From the IMG/VR virus record IMGVR_UViG_3300032265_001856, positions 1 through 46,812 of that record: 46,812 bases of DNA; one strand, 5' to 3'. Every line of letters begins with the position of its first letter. Within the stretch, counting starts at the first letter, position 1. Below the pieces are notes generated by a model. That model saw nothing but the letters and a program-made list of their open reading frames with translations, made no database searches and was not told where the DNA came from. Both the position numbers and the translations under genes were made by a program. The stretch comes from a virus. Positions 4,896 to 13,108 of the stretch are shown piece by piece.

Positions 4896-4974
4896 CGCGG
4901 AGTAGGGGAGTTCGGCCGTCCCCGCTAGTCTCATAAGCTAGAGAACGGTGGTTCAAATCCATCCTCCGCAACCA
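4896..4974 (+). tRNA. initiator-like tRNA-Met(CAT)
   Basis: The acceptor CGCGGAG/CTCCGCA leaves a C1-A72 mismatch, the hallmark of bacterial initiator tRNA that blocks EF-Tu and allows formylation. The 3' end CAACCA matches the E. coli initiator. The anticodon loop is CTCATAA (CAT). The three G-C pairs normally at the base of the initiator anticodon stem are absent; here they are A-T, G-C and T-G. It may be an initiator under relaxed constraints. Confidence 0.75.
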
Positions 4975-4979
4975 AATTC

Positions 4980-5053
4980 GCGGGATTAGTTTAATGGTAA
5001 AACAGCAGATTTCCAATCTTCGGTCGAGAGTTCGATTCTCTCATCCCGCTCCA
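4980..5053 (+). tRNA. tRNA-Gly(TCC)
   Basis: The acceptor GCGGGAT/ATCCCGC is perfect and the discriminator is T followed by CCA. Loop TTTCCAA gives anticodon TCC. Together with Gly(GCC) at 2067 it covers all Gly codons. Confidence 0.86.
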
Positions 5054-5073
5054 TTATAAATTGAAAGAACATT

Positions 5074-5640
5074 ATGCACGTTTCAGCAGCAAAAATTGGT
5101 TGTTTGTTTTTTGATACTTACGCCGAATATTATACAAGAAATCAGAATTATAAACCACTTGTTTTAGAAATTGGTGTTAATTCCGATAAAACTTTAGAAG
5201 ATAAAGCTGGTTCTGTTGGATTTGATTATAGAAGTATAGACCAAATTCATACCGACAATCCAGATGATGTTTACACACTTCCTTTTGAGACTGGTTCCGT
5301 TGATGTTGTAATTTCTTCAAGTTGTTTTGAACATGATTGTTTCTTTTGGGTAACCTTTTTGGAAATAATGCGTGTATTAAAACCAAACGGCACATTTTAT
5401 TTAAATGCACCTAGCTCAGGTGGTTATCATTGTCATCCAATTGATTGTTTTAGATTTTATCCTGATGCAGGCCTTGCTCTAACGAAATGGGGTAGAAAGA
5501 ACAACATGAAGGTTCATTTACTTGAGACATTTACGGATACATCAGAATCTTGGAATGATTATGTTGCTGTATTCTTGCGTGATGAGGAATTCAGATTAGG
5601 TTTCAAAACTAAAATGTTCGATTATGTTAAAGATGTTTAA
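5074..5640 (+). CDS. class I SAM-dependent methyltransferase
   Basis: The 188-residue product has a Rossmann-type motif I (VLEIGVN, residues 30-36), an acidic second strand (GFDYRSID), a motif IV/post-IV region (FETGSVDVVISSSCFEHDCF, about 71-90) and the VLKPNGTFYLNAPS segment. These are the ordered motifs of Methyltransf_11-type enzymes. The substrate cannot be read. The gene follows the third tRNA block by 20 bases and converges with the leftward gene at 5627, their ends overlapping by 14 nt. TATAAATT at 5055 resembles a late promoter but lies very close to the start. Confidence 0.7.
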   Translation: MHVSAAKIGCLFFDTYAEYYTRNQNYKPLVLEIGVNSDKTLEDKAGSVGFDYRSIDQIHTDNPDDVYTLPFETGSVDVVISSSCFEHDCFFWVTFLEIMRVLKPNGTFYLNAPSSGGYHCHPIDCFRFYPDAGLALTKWGRKNNMKVHLLETFTDTSESWNDYVAVFLRDEEFRLGFKTKMFDYVKDV

Positions 5641-6118
5641 CAGTTATCAGTTGAAATAAAATTGTACACAATGGTATAATAATACAAAGAGAACCCATAC
5701 ACCATAGTGTGGCCATCATGGCTCTCACTTTAGCTTCACGGTCTTTTTGTTTTTGTTCTTCTATCCGTTTATCTTCTGATTGACGTTCTTCCATCATGCG
5801 TTTACGCTCAGCTTGCATTTCGTAATAGACATCAGCATTACCGGACCAAAACAAAATATCCTTTAATTCTTTCTCATGCTGTTTTAAAGCTCTAGAGTGC
5901 ATGGCCATTTCTAAAGCTTGTGCTCCAATCTGAGCATCACTCATTCTTATACTTTGTACTTTTAATTTGGTACTGGCATTATGAACTTCATCAGCAGCTT
6001 TGTAGAATGAACTAAATTCATGTATTAGTCCATTAATGTCTTTACCTAATGCGACTGCTTTTTTAATGCCAGCAACAGCGCCTTGTGCTATCGCAAAGGC
6101 GGTAAAAGGATCAATCAT
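5627..6118 (-). CDS. coiled-coil membrane-anchored phage protein
   Basis: The product is 163 residues. An amphipathic glycine/alanine-rich N-terminus (MIDPFTAFAIAQGAVAGIKK) is followed by a long charged helix rich in Glu, Lys and Arg (about 70-130) and one C-terminal membrane span (about 136-157). Similar short proteins starting MIDPFTA occur, from memory, in T4-type environmental phages without known function. Its start overlaps the stop of the gene at 6115-6357 (ATGA), so the two form a leftward operon behind the late promoter at 6424-6431. A virion or envelope role late in infection is inferred. Confidence 0.65.
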   Translation of the reverse strand: MIDPFTAFAIAQGAVAGIKKAVALGKDINGLIHEFSSFYKAADEVHNASTKLKVQSIRMSDAQIGAQALEMAMHSRALKQHEKELKDILFWSGNADVYYEMQAERKRMMEERQSEDKRIEEQKQKDREAKVRAMMATLWCMGSLCIIIPLCTILFQLITVKHL

Positions 6119-6357
6119 TTCTTTGCATCCTTGGAACTAAGTGATTGTGATGGTGGTTTTGGTGGTGCTGGTGGCGGCAATTCCGGCGGCACAGGATATT
6201 CAACACATATTGTTTTTAACTGTTGTGGAAATTGTTGTACTTTTAAAACTTCCACAGCTTTTTGGCAAAGAGTTTCATTTTGGAAATTCCCAACGTATTG
6301 AATATTAGGTGTAATAATCCCAGCAGAAACGATTGCAATTGACCAAAATGTAGCCAT
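6115..6357 (-). CDS. small exported or membrane protein, proline-rich
   Basis: The product is 80 residues. The first about 18 residues are hydrophobic (FWSIAIVSAGIITP) and could be a signal or anchor. Two cysteines follow (positions about 31 and 51), then a proline-rich tail (PPELPPPAPPKPP). The ribosome site is weak. A TATAAATA octamer on the same strand 67-74 bases upstream supports late expression. No family recognised. Confidence 0.55.
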   Translation of the reverse strand: MATFWSIAIVSAGIITPNIQYVGNFQNETLCQKAVEVLKVQQFPQQLKTICVEYPVPPELPPPAPPKPPSQSLSSKDAKK

Positions 6358-6375
6358 AAGTATACCAATAAAATG

Positions 6376-6404
6376 TTGACAAAGCTTACAAATAATAGTA
6401 TACT
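6376..6404 (+). promoter_or_regulatory. sigma70-type promoter for the replication genes
   Basis: TTGACA (6376-6381), 17 bp and TATACT (6399-6404). The start would fall near 6411, 30 bases before the gene at 6443 that opens the polymerase-uvsX-helicase run. It is back to back with the late promoter on the other strand. Confidence 0.78.
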
Positions 6405-6423
6405 ATTGAATCAAATCAGCTAT

Positions 6424-6431
6424 TATTTATA
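6424..6431 (-). promoter_or_regulatory. T4-type late promoter, leftward
   Basis: Read on the minus strand this is an exact TATAAATA, the octamer recognised by the T4 gp55-type late sigma factor. It lies upstream of the leftward gene pair 6357-5627 in an otherwise non-coding gap. That position separates it from chance occurrences inside genes. Confidence 0.6.
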
Positions 6432-6442
6432 AAGGACATATA

Positions 6443-6751
6443 ATGGACATAATTGTTTTAAAACTAATCACAGGTGAAGAAGTTCTTGGAGAAGTGCAAT
6501 CATCCACAGAAACAGAATGGATTATAGAAAATCCAGTTGGTATTGCAGTTGTTCGTGGCCAAAATGGACAACCTAATGTTGGATTCGCACCTTTCCCTAT
6601 TCATGCACCACAAGTAAAAGGAAGTATAATTTCTTTACATAAAAAACATGTAGTATATCATTACACTCCGGCTGAAGATTTCATCACTAACTATAAACAA
6701 ATATTTGGTGCAGGTATTGTTCTTCCACCAACAAAACAACTAATCATTTAA
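6443..6751 (+). CDS. small conserved protein upstream of DNA polymerase, possibly Sm-like
   Basis: The product is 102 residues. It opens with MDIIVLKLITGEEVLGEV, a beta-strand/turn pattern like an Sm1 motif (a short helix is missing), then strands ending in VVRGQNGQP and a C-terminal strand. Proteins of this type next to gp43 in marine T4-like phages are, from memory, sometimes described as Sm-fold-like. This is a fold guess only. An AAGGA site precedes the start and the stop overlaps the polymerase start (TAATG), so the two are translationally coupled. Confidence 0.6.
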   Translation: MDIIVLKLITGEEVLGEVQSSTETEWIIENPVGIAVVRGQNGQPNVGFAPFPIHAPQVKGSIISLHKKHVVYHYTPAEDFITNYKQIFGAGIVLPPTKQLII

Positions 6752-9294
6752 TGAGATTTTATACAAATGTACAATGCTTCGGTAACAGTATTTTGTACCG
6801 AGGCGTTATTGATGGTAAAAGGGTCAAACAAAGAGTTGACTATTCACCATCACTCTATATTCGAAGTAAAGCTGGCAAGTATAAAACACTTGATGGTAAA
6901 ACTCTAGACCGCAAGCGTTTCGATGACATTAATGAAGCTCGTGAATATATCAAGGGTTTCAAAGATGTTGTCGGTGCGCCAAAAATCTATGGAAACAATC
7001 GTTATGAGTATGCCTTTATCGGTGAACAACATCCAGGTATGGTCGATTGGGATCAAGATAAGGTCGTTATTGGCGTAGTCGATATTGAGGTTGGTTCTGA
7101 GAATGGTTTCCCTGATCCTTATCTTGCAAATGAACCTATCACAGCAATCTGTTTGAAATATATCAATGGACTTACATTAGTATTTGGTTGCGGTGACTAT
7201 GTTGTACAAGGCAATGAAGTATACGTTAAATGTAAAGATGAATGGACTTTGTGTAAAAGATTCTTAAAACATTGGACTAATAACTGTCCTGATGTTTTGA
7301 CTGGATGGAATACAAAGTTTTTTGATATTCCATATTTGATTAATCGTTTCCGCAAAATCGTTGGTGAAGAAGAAACTAAACTACTGTCGCCATGGAAATA
7401 CATTGGTGAACGCAAGACTATTATCAATGGCCGTCCCATGACTGCATATGATATTATGGGTGTTTCTTCACTTGACTATATTGAACTATACAAATGGTAT
7501 GCTCCTGATGGTAAATCACAGGAGTCTTATCGTTTGGACGCAATTGCTTCAGCTGAGATTGGTGAAACTAAACTGTCATATGATGAATATGATAACTTGC
7601 ATGAATTATATCGGTTGAATTATCAAAAATTTATTGAGTACAACATTAAAGACGTTGAACTGATTATCAGACTTGAAGAAAAGTTGAAACTATTGGAACT
7701 AGGATTAACTCTTGCGTATGATACGAAATGTAATTATGAGGACATCTTTGCACAGACTCGCATGTGGGATGCACTCACTTATAACAGATTGATGCAAGAC
7801 AACATTATTGTTCCGCCAAAAGAATCACACGACAAAGATGGAATGTTTGCCGGTGCATATGTTAAAGAAGTTCAAGTTGGTGCTCATGATTGGGTTGCAT
7901 CATTTGACTTGAATTCTCTGTATCCACACTTGATGATGCAGTACAATATTTCACCAGAAACTTTGATTGAACCGGAAGACTACACAGAAGATATGCGTCA
8001 GGTTCTTTCTCAAGGTGTTGATGTTGAAAAGATGTTGCATCGTAAAATTGACTTATCTAAATTGTCTGGTGTAACTATCACACCAAATGGTCAATTCTTT
8101 CGTACAGACATTCAAGGTTTCTTGCCAAAGATGATGGATGAAATGTATCAAGACCGCAAAAAATTCAAGAACATGATGTTGCAATCCAAACAGGATTATG
8201 AAAATGAAAAAGATGATTCCAAAAAATATGAAATCGAAAAACGAATTGCACGATTTAATAATCTACAATTGGCGAAGAAAGTTTCACTTAACTCTGCTTA
8301 TGGTGCTCTTGGTTCTCAGTATTTTAGGTTTTATGACTTGCGTATGGCTTTGGGTGTTACTACCGCTGGTCAGTTATCCATTCGATGGATTGAAAATAAA
8401 ATCAACGAATACATGAACAAGATTCTGTCAACAGAAGATAGTGATTATGTTATTGCATCCGACACAGATTCGATTTACTTGAAACTTGGACCATTGGTCA
8501 ATAAAGTCTATGGTGTTGATGGTGTAGTTTCTATGCCAAAGACCAAAGTTATTGATTTCATGGATAAAGTTTGTGAAGATAAAATTCAACCGTACATTGA
8601 TAAGTCATTCAATGAATTGGCCGAATATGTTCATGGATATGCACAAAAGATGCAGATGAAACGTGAAGCTCTTGCAGACAAAGGTATCTGGACTGCCAAG
8701 AAGCGTTACATTATGAATGTGTATGATAATGAAGGTGTTCGTTACAATGATCCTGACTTGAAGGTCATGGGTCTTGAAATGATTAAGTCTTCCACGCCTG
8801 CGGCCGTGAGGTCAAAGATGAAAGAATCTATTCAGATTATGATTTCAGGTACAGAATTGGACATGCATAAGTTTATTGCAGATTTTAGAAAGCACTTTAC
8901 TGGATTACCACCTGAAGACATTTCATTCCCTCGCGGATTAAATGGCCTAAGTAAATACTCCGATAGTAATAGTTTATACAAATCTGGCACACCAATTCAT
9001 GTCAAAGGTGCAATTCTTTACAACCATTATCTCAAAGAAATGAAGTTGACTAAGAAGTATCCTTTGATTCAAGAAGGTGAGAAGATTAAGTTTTCATATT
9101 TGATTATGCCAAACCCATTCAAAGACACGGTTATATCTTACCCAACAAGATTGCCGAAAGAATTTGACATTTCAAAATATATCGATTACAATACACAATT
9201 CGAAAAGACTTTCTTGGAACCAATTAAGATTATCTTGGATTGCATGGGATGGTCAACAGAGAAACAAACGACACTAGATGACTTTTTTAATTAA
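6751..9294 (+). CDS. 43: family B replicative DNA polymerase (gp43-like)
   Basis: The product is 847 residues. The 3'-5' exonuclease shows Exo I VVDIEVG (D111, E113), Exo II NTKFFDIPYLI and Exo III YNIKDVELI. The polymerase domain shows motif A DLNSLYP (386-392), motif B KKVSLNSAYGALGS and motif C DTDS (571-574), all with the catalytic aspartates. The C-terminus ends in TTLDDFFN, which resembles a sliding-clamp-binding peptide. Length is close to T4 gp43 (about 900). It synthesises both strands at the phage fork and acts with the UvsX, gp41 and gp61 homologues in this window. Confidence 0.97.
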   Translation: MRFYTNVQCFGNSILYRGVIDGKRVKQRVDYSPSLYIRSKAGKYKTLDGKTLDRKRFDDINEAREYIKGFKDVVGAPKIYGNNRYEYAFIGEQHPGMVDWDQDKVVIGVVDIEVGSENGFPDPYLANEPITAICLKYINGLTLVFGCGDYVVQGNEVYVKCKDEWTLCKRFLKHWTNNCPDVLTGWNTKFFDIPYLINRFRKIVGEEETKLLSPWKYIGERKTIINGRPMTAYDIMGVSSLDYIELYKWYAPDGKSQESYRLDAIASAEIGETKLSYDEYDNLHELYRLNYQKFIEYNIKDVELIIRLEEKLKLLELGLTLAYDTKCNYEDIFAQTRMWDALTYNRLMQDNIIVPPKESHDKDGMFAGAYVKEVQVGAHDWVASFDLNSLYPHLMMQYNISPETLIEPEDYTEDMRQVLSQGVDVEKMLHRKIDLSKLSGVTITPNGQFFRTDIQGFLPKMMDEMYQDRKKFKNMMLQSKQDYENEKDDSKKYEIEKRIARFNNLQLAKKVSLNSAYGALGSQYFRFYDLRMALGVTTAGQLSIRWIENKINEYMNKILSTEDSDYVIASDTDSIYLKLGPLVNKVYGVDGVVSMPKTKVIDFMDKVCEDKIQPYIDKSFNELAEYVHGYAQKMQMKREALADKGIWTAKKRYIMNVYDNEGVRYNDPDLKVMGLEMIKSSTPAAVRSKMKESIQIMISGTELDMHKFIADFRKHFTGLPPEDISFPRGLNGLSKYSDSNSLYKSGTPIHVKGAILYNHYLKEMKLTKKYPLIQEGEKIKFSYLIMPNPFKDTVISYPTRLPKEFDISKYIDYNTQFEKTFLEPIKIILDCMGWSTEKQTTLDDFFN

Positions 9295-9302
9295 GGAACA
9301 AT

Positions 9303-10337
9303 ATGAGTATATTAGATAAAATCAAAAAGAACAGCAGCATTAAAGATTCTGCTATCCTTTCCAAATCAAAATTCTTTACAAACAAGGATATGATTGCAAC
9401 TGCGGTGCCAATTATCAATGTTGCACTATCAGGAAAACTCGACGGAGGTTTAACTCCCGGTCTTACAATGTGGGCAGGTCCATCAAAACACTTTAAGACA
9501 GCATTCAGTTTATTGATGGCAAAATCTTACATGGACAAATACGAAGATGCAGCTTTACTATTCTATGATTCGGAGTTTGGTACTCCGCAGTCTTATTTTG
9601 ATTCTTTTGGTATTGACACAGACCGGGTGCTCCATACTCCTCTTACGGATATTGAGCAACTCAAATTCGACATAATGAAACAACTGACCGAATTGGAACG
9701 TGGTGAACATCTTATCATCGTTATCGATTCGATTGGTAATCTTGCTTCTAAGAAAGAAGTTGAAGATGCGTTGGATGGAAAATCTGTGGCCGATATGAGC
9801 CGTGCTAAACAAGTTAAATCTTTGTTTCGCATGGTCACACCACATCTATCCCTAAAAGATATTCCAATGGTTGTTGTCAATCACACTTACAAAGAAATCG
9901 GAATGTTTCCTAAAGACATTGTAGGTGGTGGTACAGGTTCTTATTATTCTGCCGATAATATTTTCATTCTTGGTCGCCAACAAGAAAAAGAAGGCACCGA
10001 AATTGTCGGTTACAATTTTATTATCAATGTAGAAAAATCACGTTATGTTAAAGAAAAATCTAAAATACCTGTTTCTGTATCTTTTGATGGCGGTATCAGC
10101 AAGTGGTCTGGCTTACTTGACATTGCCCTTGAATCAAAACATGTAGTGAAACCTACCAATGGTTGGTATTCTAAGGTTAATATTGAAACCGGTGAAGTTG
10201 AAGATAAAAAATACCGAATCAAAGATACCGACACAAAAGATTTTTGGACTTCTATCTTGGAAGATCCAACATTTATGAAATTTGTTGAGGAGAAGTATAG
10301 TGTTACTTCAGGTGACATTATGCAAGAATCTGAATGA
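9303..10337 (+). CDS. uvsX: UvsX-type RecA-like recombinase
   Basis: The product is 344 residues. The Walker A is GPSKHFKT (59-66), the same non-standard P-loop style as T4 UvsX, and Walker B is LIIVIDSIG near residues 138-146. Two further RecA-like stretches (VVNHTY; DIVGGGTG) follow in order. The enzyme drives strand exchange in recombination-dependent replication and repair. It starts 8 bases after the polymerase stop with AAGGA upstream, and its stop overlaps the next start (ATGA). Confidence 0.95.
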   Translation: MSILDKIKKNSSIKDSAILSKSKFFTNKDMIATAVPIINVALSGKLDGGLTPGLTMWAGPSKHFKTAFSLLMAKSYMDKYEDAALLFYDSEFGTPQSYFDSFGIDTDRVLHTPLTDIEQLKFDIMKQLTELERGEHLIIVIDSIGNLASKKEVEDALDGKSVADMSRAKQVKSLFRMVTPHLSLKDIPMVVVNHTYKEIGMFPKDIVGGGTGSYYSADNIFILGRQQEKEGTEIVGYNFIINVEKSRYVKEKSKIPVSVSFDGGISKWSGLLDIALESKHVVKPTNGWYSKVNIETGEVEDKKYRIKDTDTKDFWTSILEDPTFMKFVEEKYSVTSGDIMQESE

Positions 10338-10669
10338 TTGAAGGAATAGATTACTGTTTCATTTATCCTAAAGATGATAAAGAAACGGCACATATAAAAA
10401 TTCTAACTGGAGACTACAAGGATACCTTATTCAAATATGGTAAGGTATCTTTTAAAGAGTATGCCGATGGGCCCCATTTACTTTTTGCTTATTATGTGTT
10501 AGAATGTCCTGTGATGAAGCCGAAACTCTTGGAGAAAGACTCGGATTTCAAACAATATGCAGGCGATTTGTTGGTAGAACTTATGTCTGCCAATATAGAT
10601 GAGGAAATAATTGATGAAACTAGAGACAACGATACTGAAACACCTGATTTACTCGGAAGATTACCTTAG
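10334..10669 (+). CDS. small unknown protein between uvsX and helicase
   Basis: The product is 111 residues, predicted mostly beta (GIDYCFIYPKDD, AHIKILTGDYKDT, HLLFAYYVLEC) with an acidic C-terminus rich in Asp/Glu. The start overlaps the uvsX stop and the last 56 bases overlap the helicase gene, so its expression is tied to the replication operon. A gene of this size occupies the same place in some environmental T4-like phages, from memory. Function is unknown, perhaps an accessory of recombination or helicase loading. Confidence 0.6.
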   Translation: MIEGIDYCFIYPKDDKETAHIKILTGDYKDTLFKYGKVSFKEYADGPHLLFAYYVLECPVMKPKLLEKDSDFKQYAGDLLVELMSANIDEEIIDETRDNDTETPDLLGRLP

Positions 10670-12002
10670 GAAAGTCCTTCCGTTTTTAAAAGAAGAATAC
10701 TTTTCAGACAGAACAGAGAAAGCAATTTACAATGAAATTACATCGTTCACAAGCAGTTACAATGTACCACCGTCGATTGAAGCACTTGGTCTGGCCATCA
10801 AAGACCTACGCAATATCACAGATGCAGAAGTGGAGAAGTGCGAAGAATATCTCCAAGAAATTGAGAAAACTAAGTCAGAGCAATCGCAAATTCAATGGCT
10901 TGTTGACAAAACAGAAAAATTCTGCCAGGAAAAAGCAATATACAACGCAGTATTGGGGTCTATTTCTATACTCGATGGAAAGGACAAGACGCACGATAAG
11001 GGTCAGATTCCCAAAATACTATCGGACGCCTTGGGAGTAACCTTTGATACATCTGTTGGACACGATTATCTTGAGAATTCCGATGAACGATATGAATTCT
11101 ATCACCGAAAAGAAGAACGAATTCCATTCGACCTCGACTACTTCAACAAAATCACAAAAGGTGGCCTCCCAGCAAAAACCCTTAATATTGCTTTGGCTGG
11201 TACTGGTGTCGGTAAGTCTTTGTTTATGTGTCATGTTGCCGCTGGTGCTATGTCACAAGGCCGTAACGTATTGTATATCACGATGGAGATGGCAGAAGAA
11301 AAGATAGCAGAACGTATTGATGCCAATCTTTTGAATGTGTCACTAGATGATTTGACAGATTTGTCTAAAGAAATGTATGATAAGAAAGTTGCAAAAGTTA
11401 AATCTAAAACAACCGGTAAACTAATTATTAAAGAGTATCCAACTGCATCGGCATCTGCAACTCATTTCAGGACATTGCTAAACGAACTCAATCTTAAAAA
11501 GTCTTTTACTCCTGATATTATTTTTATCGATTATCTTAATATCTGTTGTTCTTCTCGTATTAAACCTGGTTCTAATATTAATTCGTATACCTATGTTAAA
11601 TCGATTACAGAAGAACTTAGAGGCCTTGCGGTTGAATTTAATGTTCCAATTGTAAGTGCAACACAAACAACTCGTAGTGGTTTTACATCATCTGATCCTG
11701 GTCTCGAAGACACAAGTGAATCTTTTGGTCTGCCTGCAACTGCTGACCTAATGTTTGCCTTGATTTCTTCCGAAGAACTGGAAGAACTTGGCCAGATTAT
11801 GGTCAAGCAATTAAAGAATAGATACAATGATCCTACATATTACAAGAGATTCACTCTTGGTGTTGACAGAAGTAAAATGCGCTTGTATGATGTAGAACAA
11901 TCTGGTCAAGATGGACTGGCTGATGCAGGTCAAGATAAACCAATCAACACTTTTGGTGAACGTGAATTGAAAAAGAAATCATTTGATGGATTTAAAATAT
12001 GA
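10614..12002 (+). CDS. 41: replicative DNA helicase (gp41/DnaB-like)
   Basis: The product is 462 residues from ATG 10614, chosen over the in-frame TTG one codon earlier because AGGA lies 8 bases before it. An N-terminal helical domain (about 1-145) precedes a RecA-type motor with Walker A AGTGVGKS (195-202), an ITMEM segment and Walker B DIIFIDYLN, then SATQTTR and the arginine-rich C-terminal motif region. This is the order of SF4 helicases. It forms a hexamer with the gp61-like primase encoded at 30734. It overlaps both neighbouring genes. Confidence 0.95.
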   Translation: MKLETTILKHLIYSEDYLRKVLPFLKEEYFSDRTEKAIYNEITSFTSSYNVPPSIEALGLAIKDLRNITDAEVEKCEEYLQEIEKTKSEQSQIQWLVDKTEKFCQEKAIYNAVLGSISILDGKDKTHDKGQIPKILSDALGVTFDTSVGHDYLENSDERYEFYHRKEERIPFDLDYFNKITKGGLPAKTLNIALAGTGVGKSLFMCHVAAGAMSQGRNVLYITMEMAEEKIAERIDANLLNVSLDDLTDLSKEMYDKKVAKVKSKTTGKLIIKEYPTASASATHFRTLLNELNLKKSFTPDIIFIDYLNICCSSRIKPGSNINSYTYVKSITEELRGLAVEFNVPIVSATQTTRSGFTSSDPGLEDTSESFGLPATADLMFALISSEELEELGQIMVKQLKNRYNDPTYYKRFTLGVDRSKMRLYDVEQSGQDGLADAGQDKPINTFGERELKKKSFDGFKI

Positions 12003-13105
12003 TGTTGTCTAAAGAAGATGCAATTCATTGCGCTAAAGCGTTTCAAGATTACTTTGGTAACTTTGAGCGCATTGATGAATACATGCGTGACCAAAAACTT
12101 AATTCTTTGGCTGAACTAGGTTCTTTCTTATTTCCTCCTGAAGATGAATTATTCTCCGATTTCTCCATGCATCCGAATGATATGGAAATCGAGGTGTGCG
12201 AAATCTCAACCGAAACTTGGGAAACATTACTTGCGATTACTTCATCACATATAAATATCCGGCCAGTTGGTCGTAGTGTTCACTTGGCTGTCAGAGAAAA
12301 CAAAACAGGAAAGTATCTAGGATTCATTCGTTTAGCCTCACCTGTAATCAACTGCAAACCTAGAAATGAAATGCTAGGACAAGTGTTTACACAAGATCCT
12401 AAATGGGGTAAAAGATTCAATGATTCTGCCATGATGGGTTTTGTGATTGTTCCAAGTCAACCTTTTGGTTTCAATTATCTTGGCGGTAAACTTTTGGCTG
12501 CAATTTGTACTTCACATACAGTCCGTGAAATTGTTAACAAGAAATATGGAATGAATTTATGTCTCTTTGAAACAACAAGTTTATATGGTTCTTCCAAACA
12601 AGTATCACAATATGATGGTATGAAACCTTTTATTCGCTACAAAGGATTAACAGATTCAGATTTCTTACCTATGATGCACGGCAAACCATATTCTGATTTG
12701 AGAGACTTTGTTCAAAATAGGGTTGGTGATTTAGTTGAAGATGATGCTTCTAGTAAAAAACTAAAAATCTCAATGAAAATTATTGCTTTGACTAAGGCTG
12801 CTCTGAAGGGAACTTCAGAAGGTGAAGCATTCAATACAACAATTGCGAATGCTAAAAAGTTGACCGAACAGAAAAGATATTACATAAGTAACTATGGATA
12901 TAGCAACTATATAGATTATATCTGTTGTAAAACTGACACACTCATCAAAGATAAAGAAAATTATCATAAGTTTGAATTGGAAAATGTGATACAATGGTGG
13001 AAGCAAAAGGCAACCAATCGTTATGAAACATTAAAGACTGAAGGTCGTTTGCGAACAGAACTTGAAGTTTGGACTTCAGGTAAGGAGATACAAATCATAA
13101 GGTAA
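11999..13105 (+). CDS. unknown protein, DUF4338/DruA- or GNAT-like pattern
   Basis: The product is 368 residues and its start overlaps the helicase stop (ATGA). The middle region has GKYLGFIRLASP, NDSAMMGFVIVP, LGGKLLAAICTS and a LFETTSLYGSSKQ segment. From memory this series resembles the DUF4338 (DruA) and Mom-like acyltransferase-related superfamily, in which a beta-sheet core is followed by an LGGKLL helix and an LYG.S.QY segment. If correct, it might modify nucleobases or oppose modification. I cannot verify this without profile searches. The C-terminal 120 residues are charged and helical. Confidence 0.5.
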   Translation: MMLSKEDAIHCAKAFQDYFGNFERIDEYMRDQKLNSLAELGSFLFPPEDELFSDFSMHPNDMEIEVCEISTETWETLLAITSSHINIRPVGRSVHLAVRENKTGKYLGFIRLASPVINCKPRNEMLGQVFTQDPKWGKRFNDSAMMGFVIVPSQPFGFNYLGGKLLAAICTSHTVREIVNKKYGMNLCLFETTSLYGSSKQVSQYDGMKPFIRYKGLTDSDFLPMMHGKPYSDLRDFVQNRVGDLVEDDASSKKLKISMKIIALTKAALKGTSEGEAFNTTIANAKKLTEQKRYYISNYGYSNYIDYICCKTDTLIKDKENYHKFELENVIQWWKQKATNRYETLKTEGRLRTELEVWTSGKEIQIIR

Positions 13106-13108
13106 AAT

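Noticed and set aside
5055-5062. TATAAATT as a late promoter for the methyltransferase
   Set aside because: One mismatch and only 11 bases from the start codon, leaving no room for a leader with a ribosome site.
7197-7439. Short antisense frames inside polymerase and other large genes
   Set aside because: Frame shadows of long genes with clear protein motifs; no start signals.
12250-12257. TATAAATA late-promoter octamer
   Set aside because: Lies inside a coding region of an AT-rich genome with no gene start nearby. The same applies to the octamer at 32760 inside nrdA.
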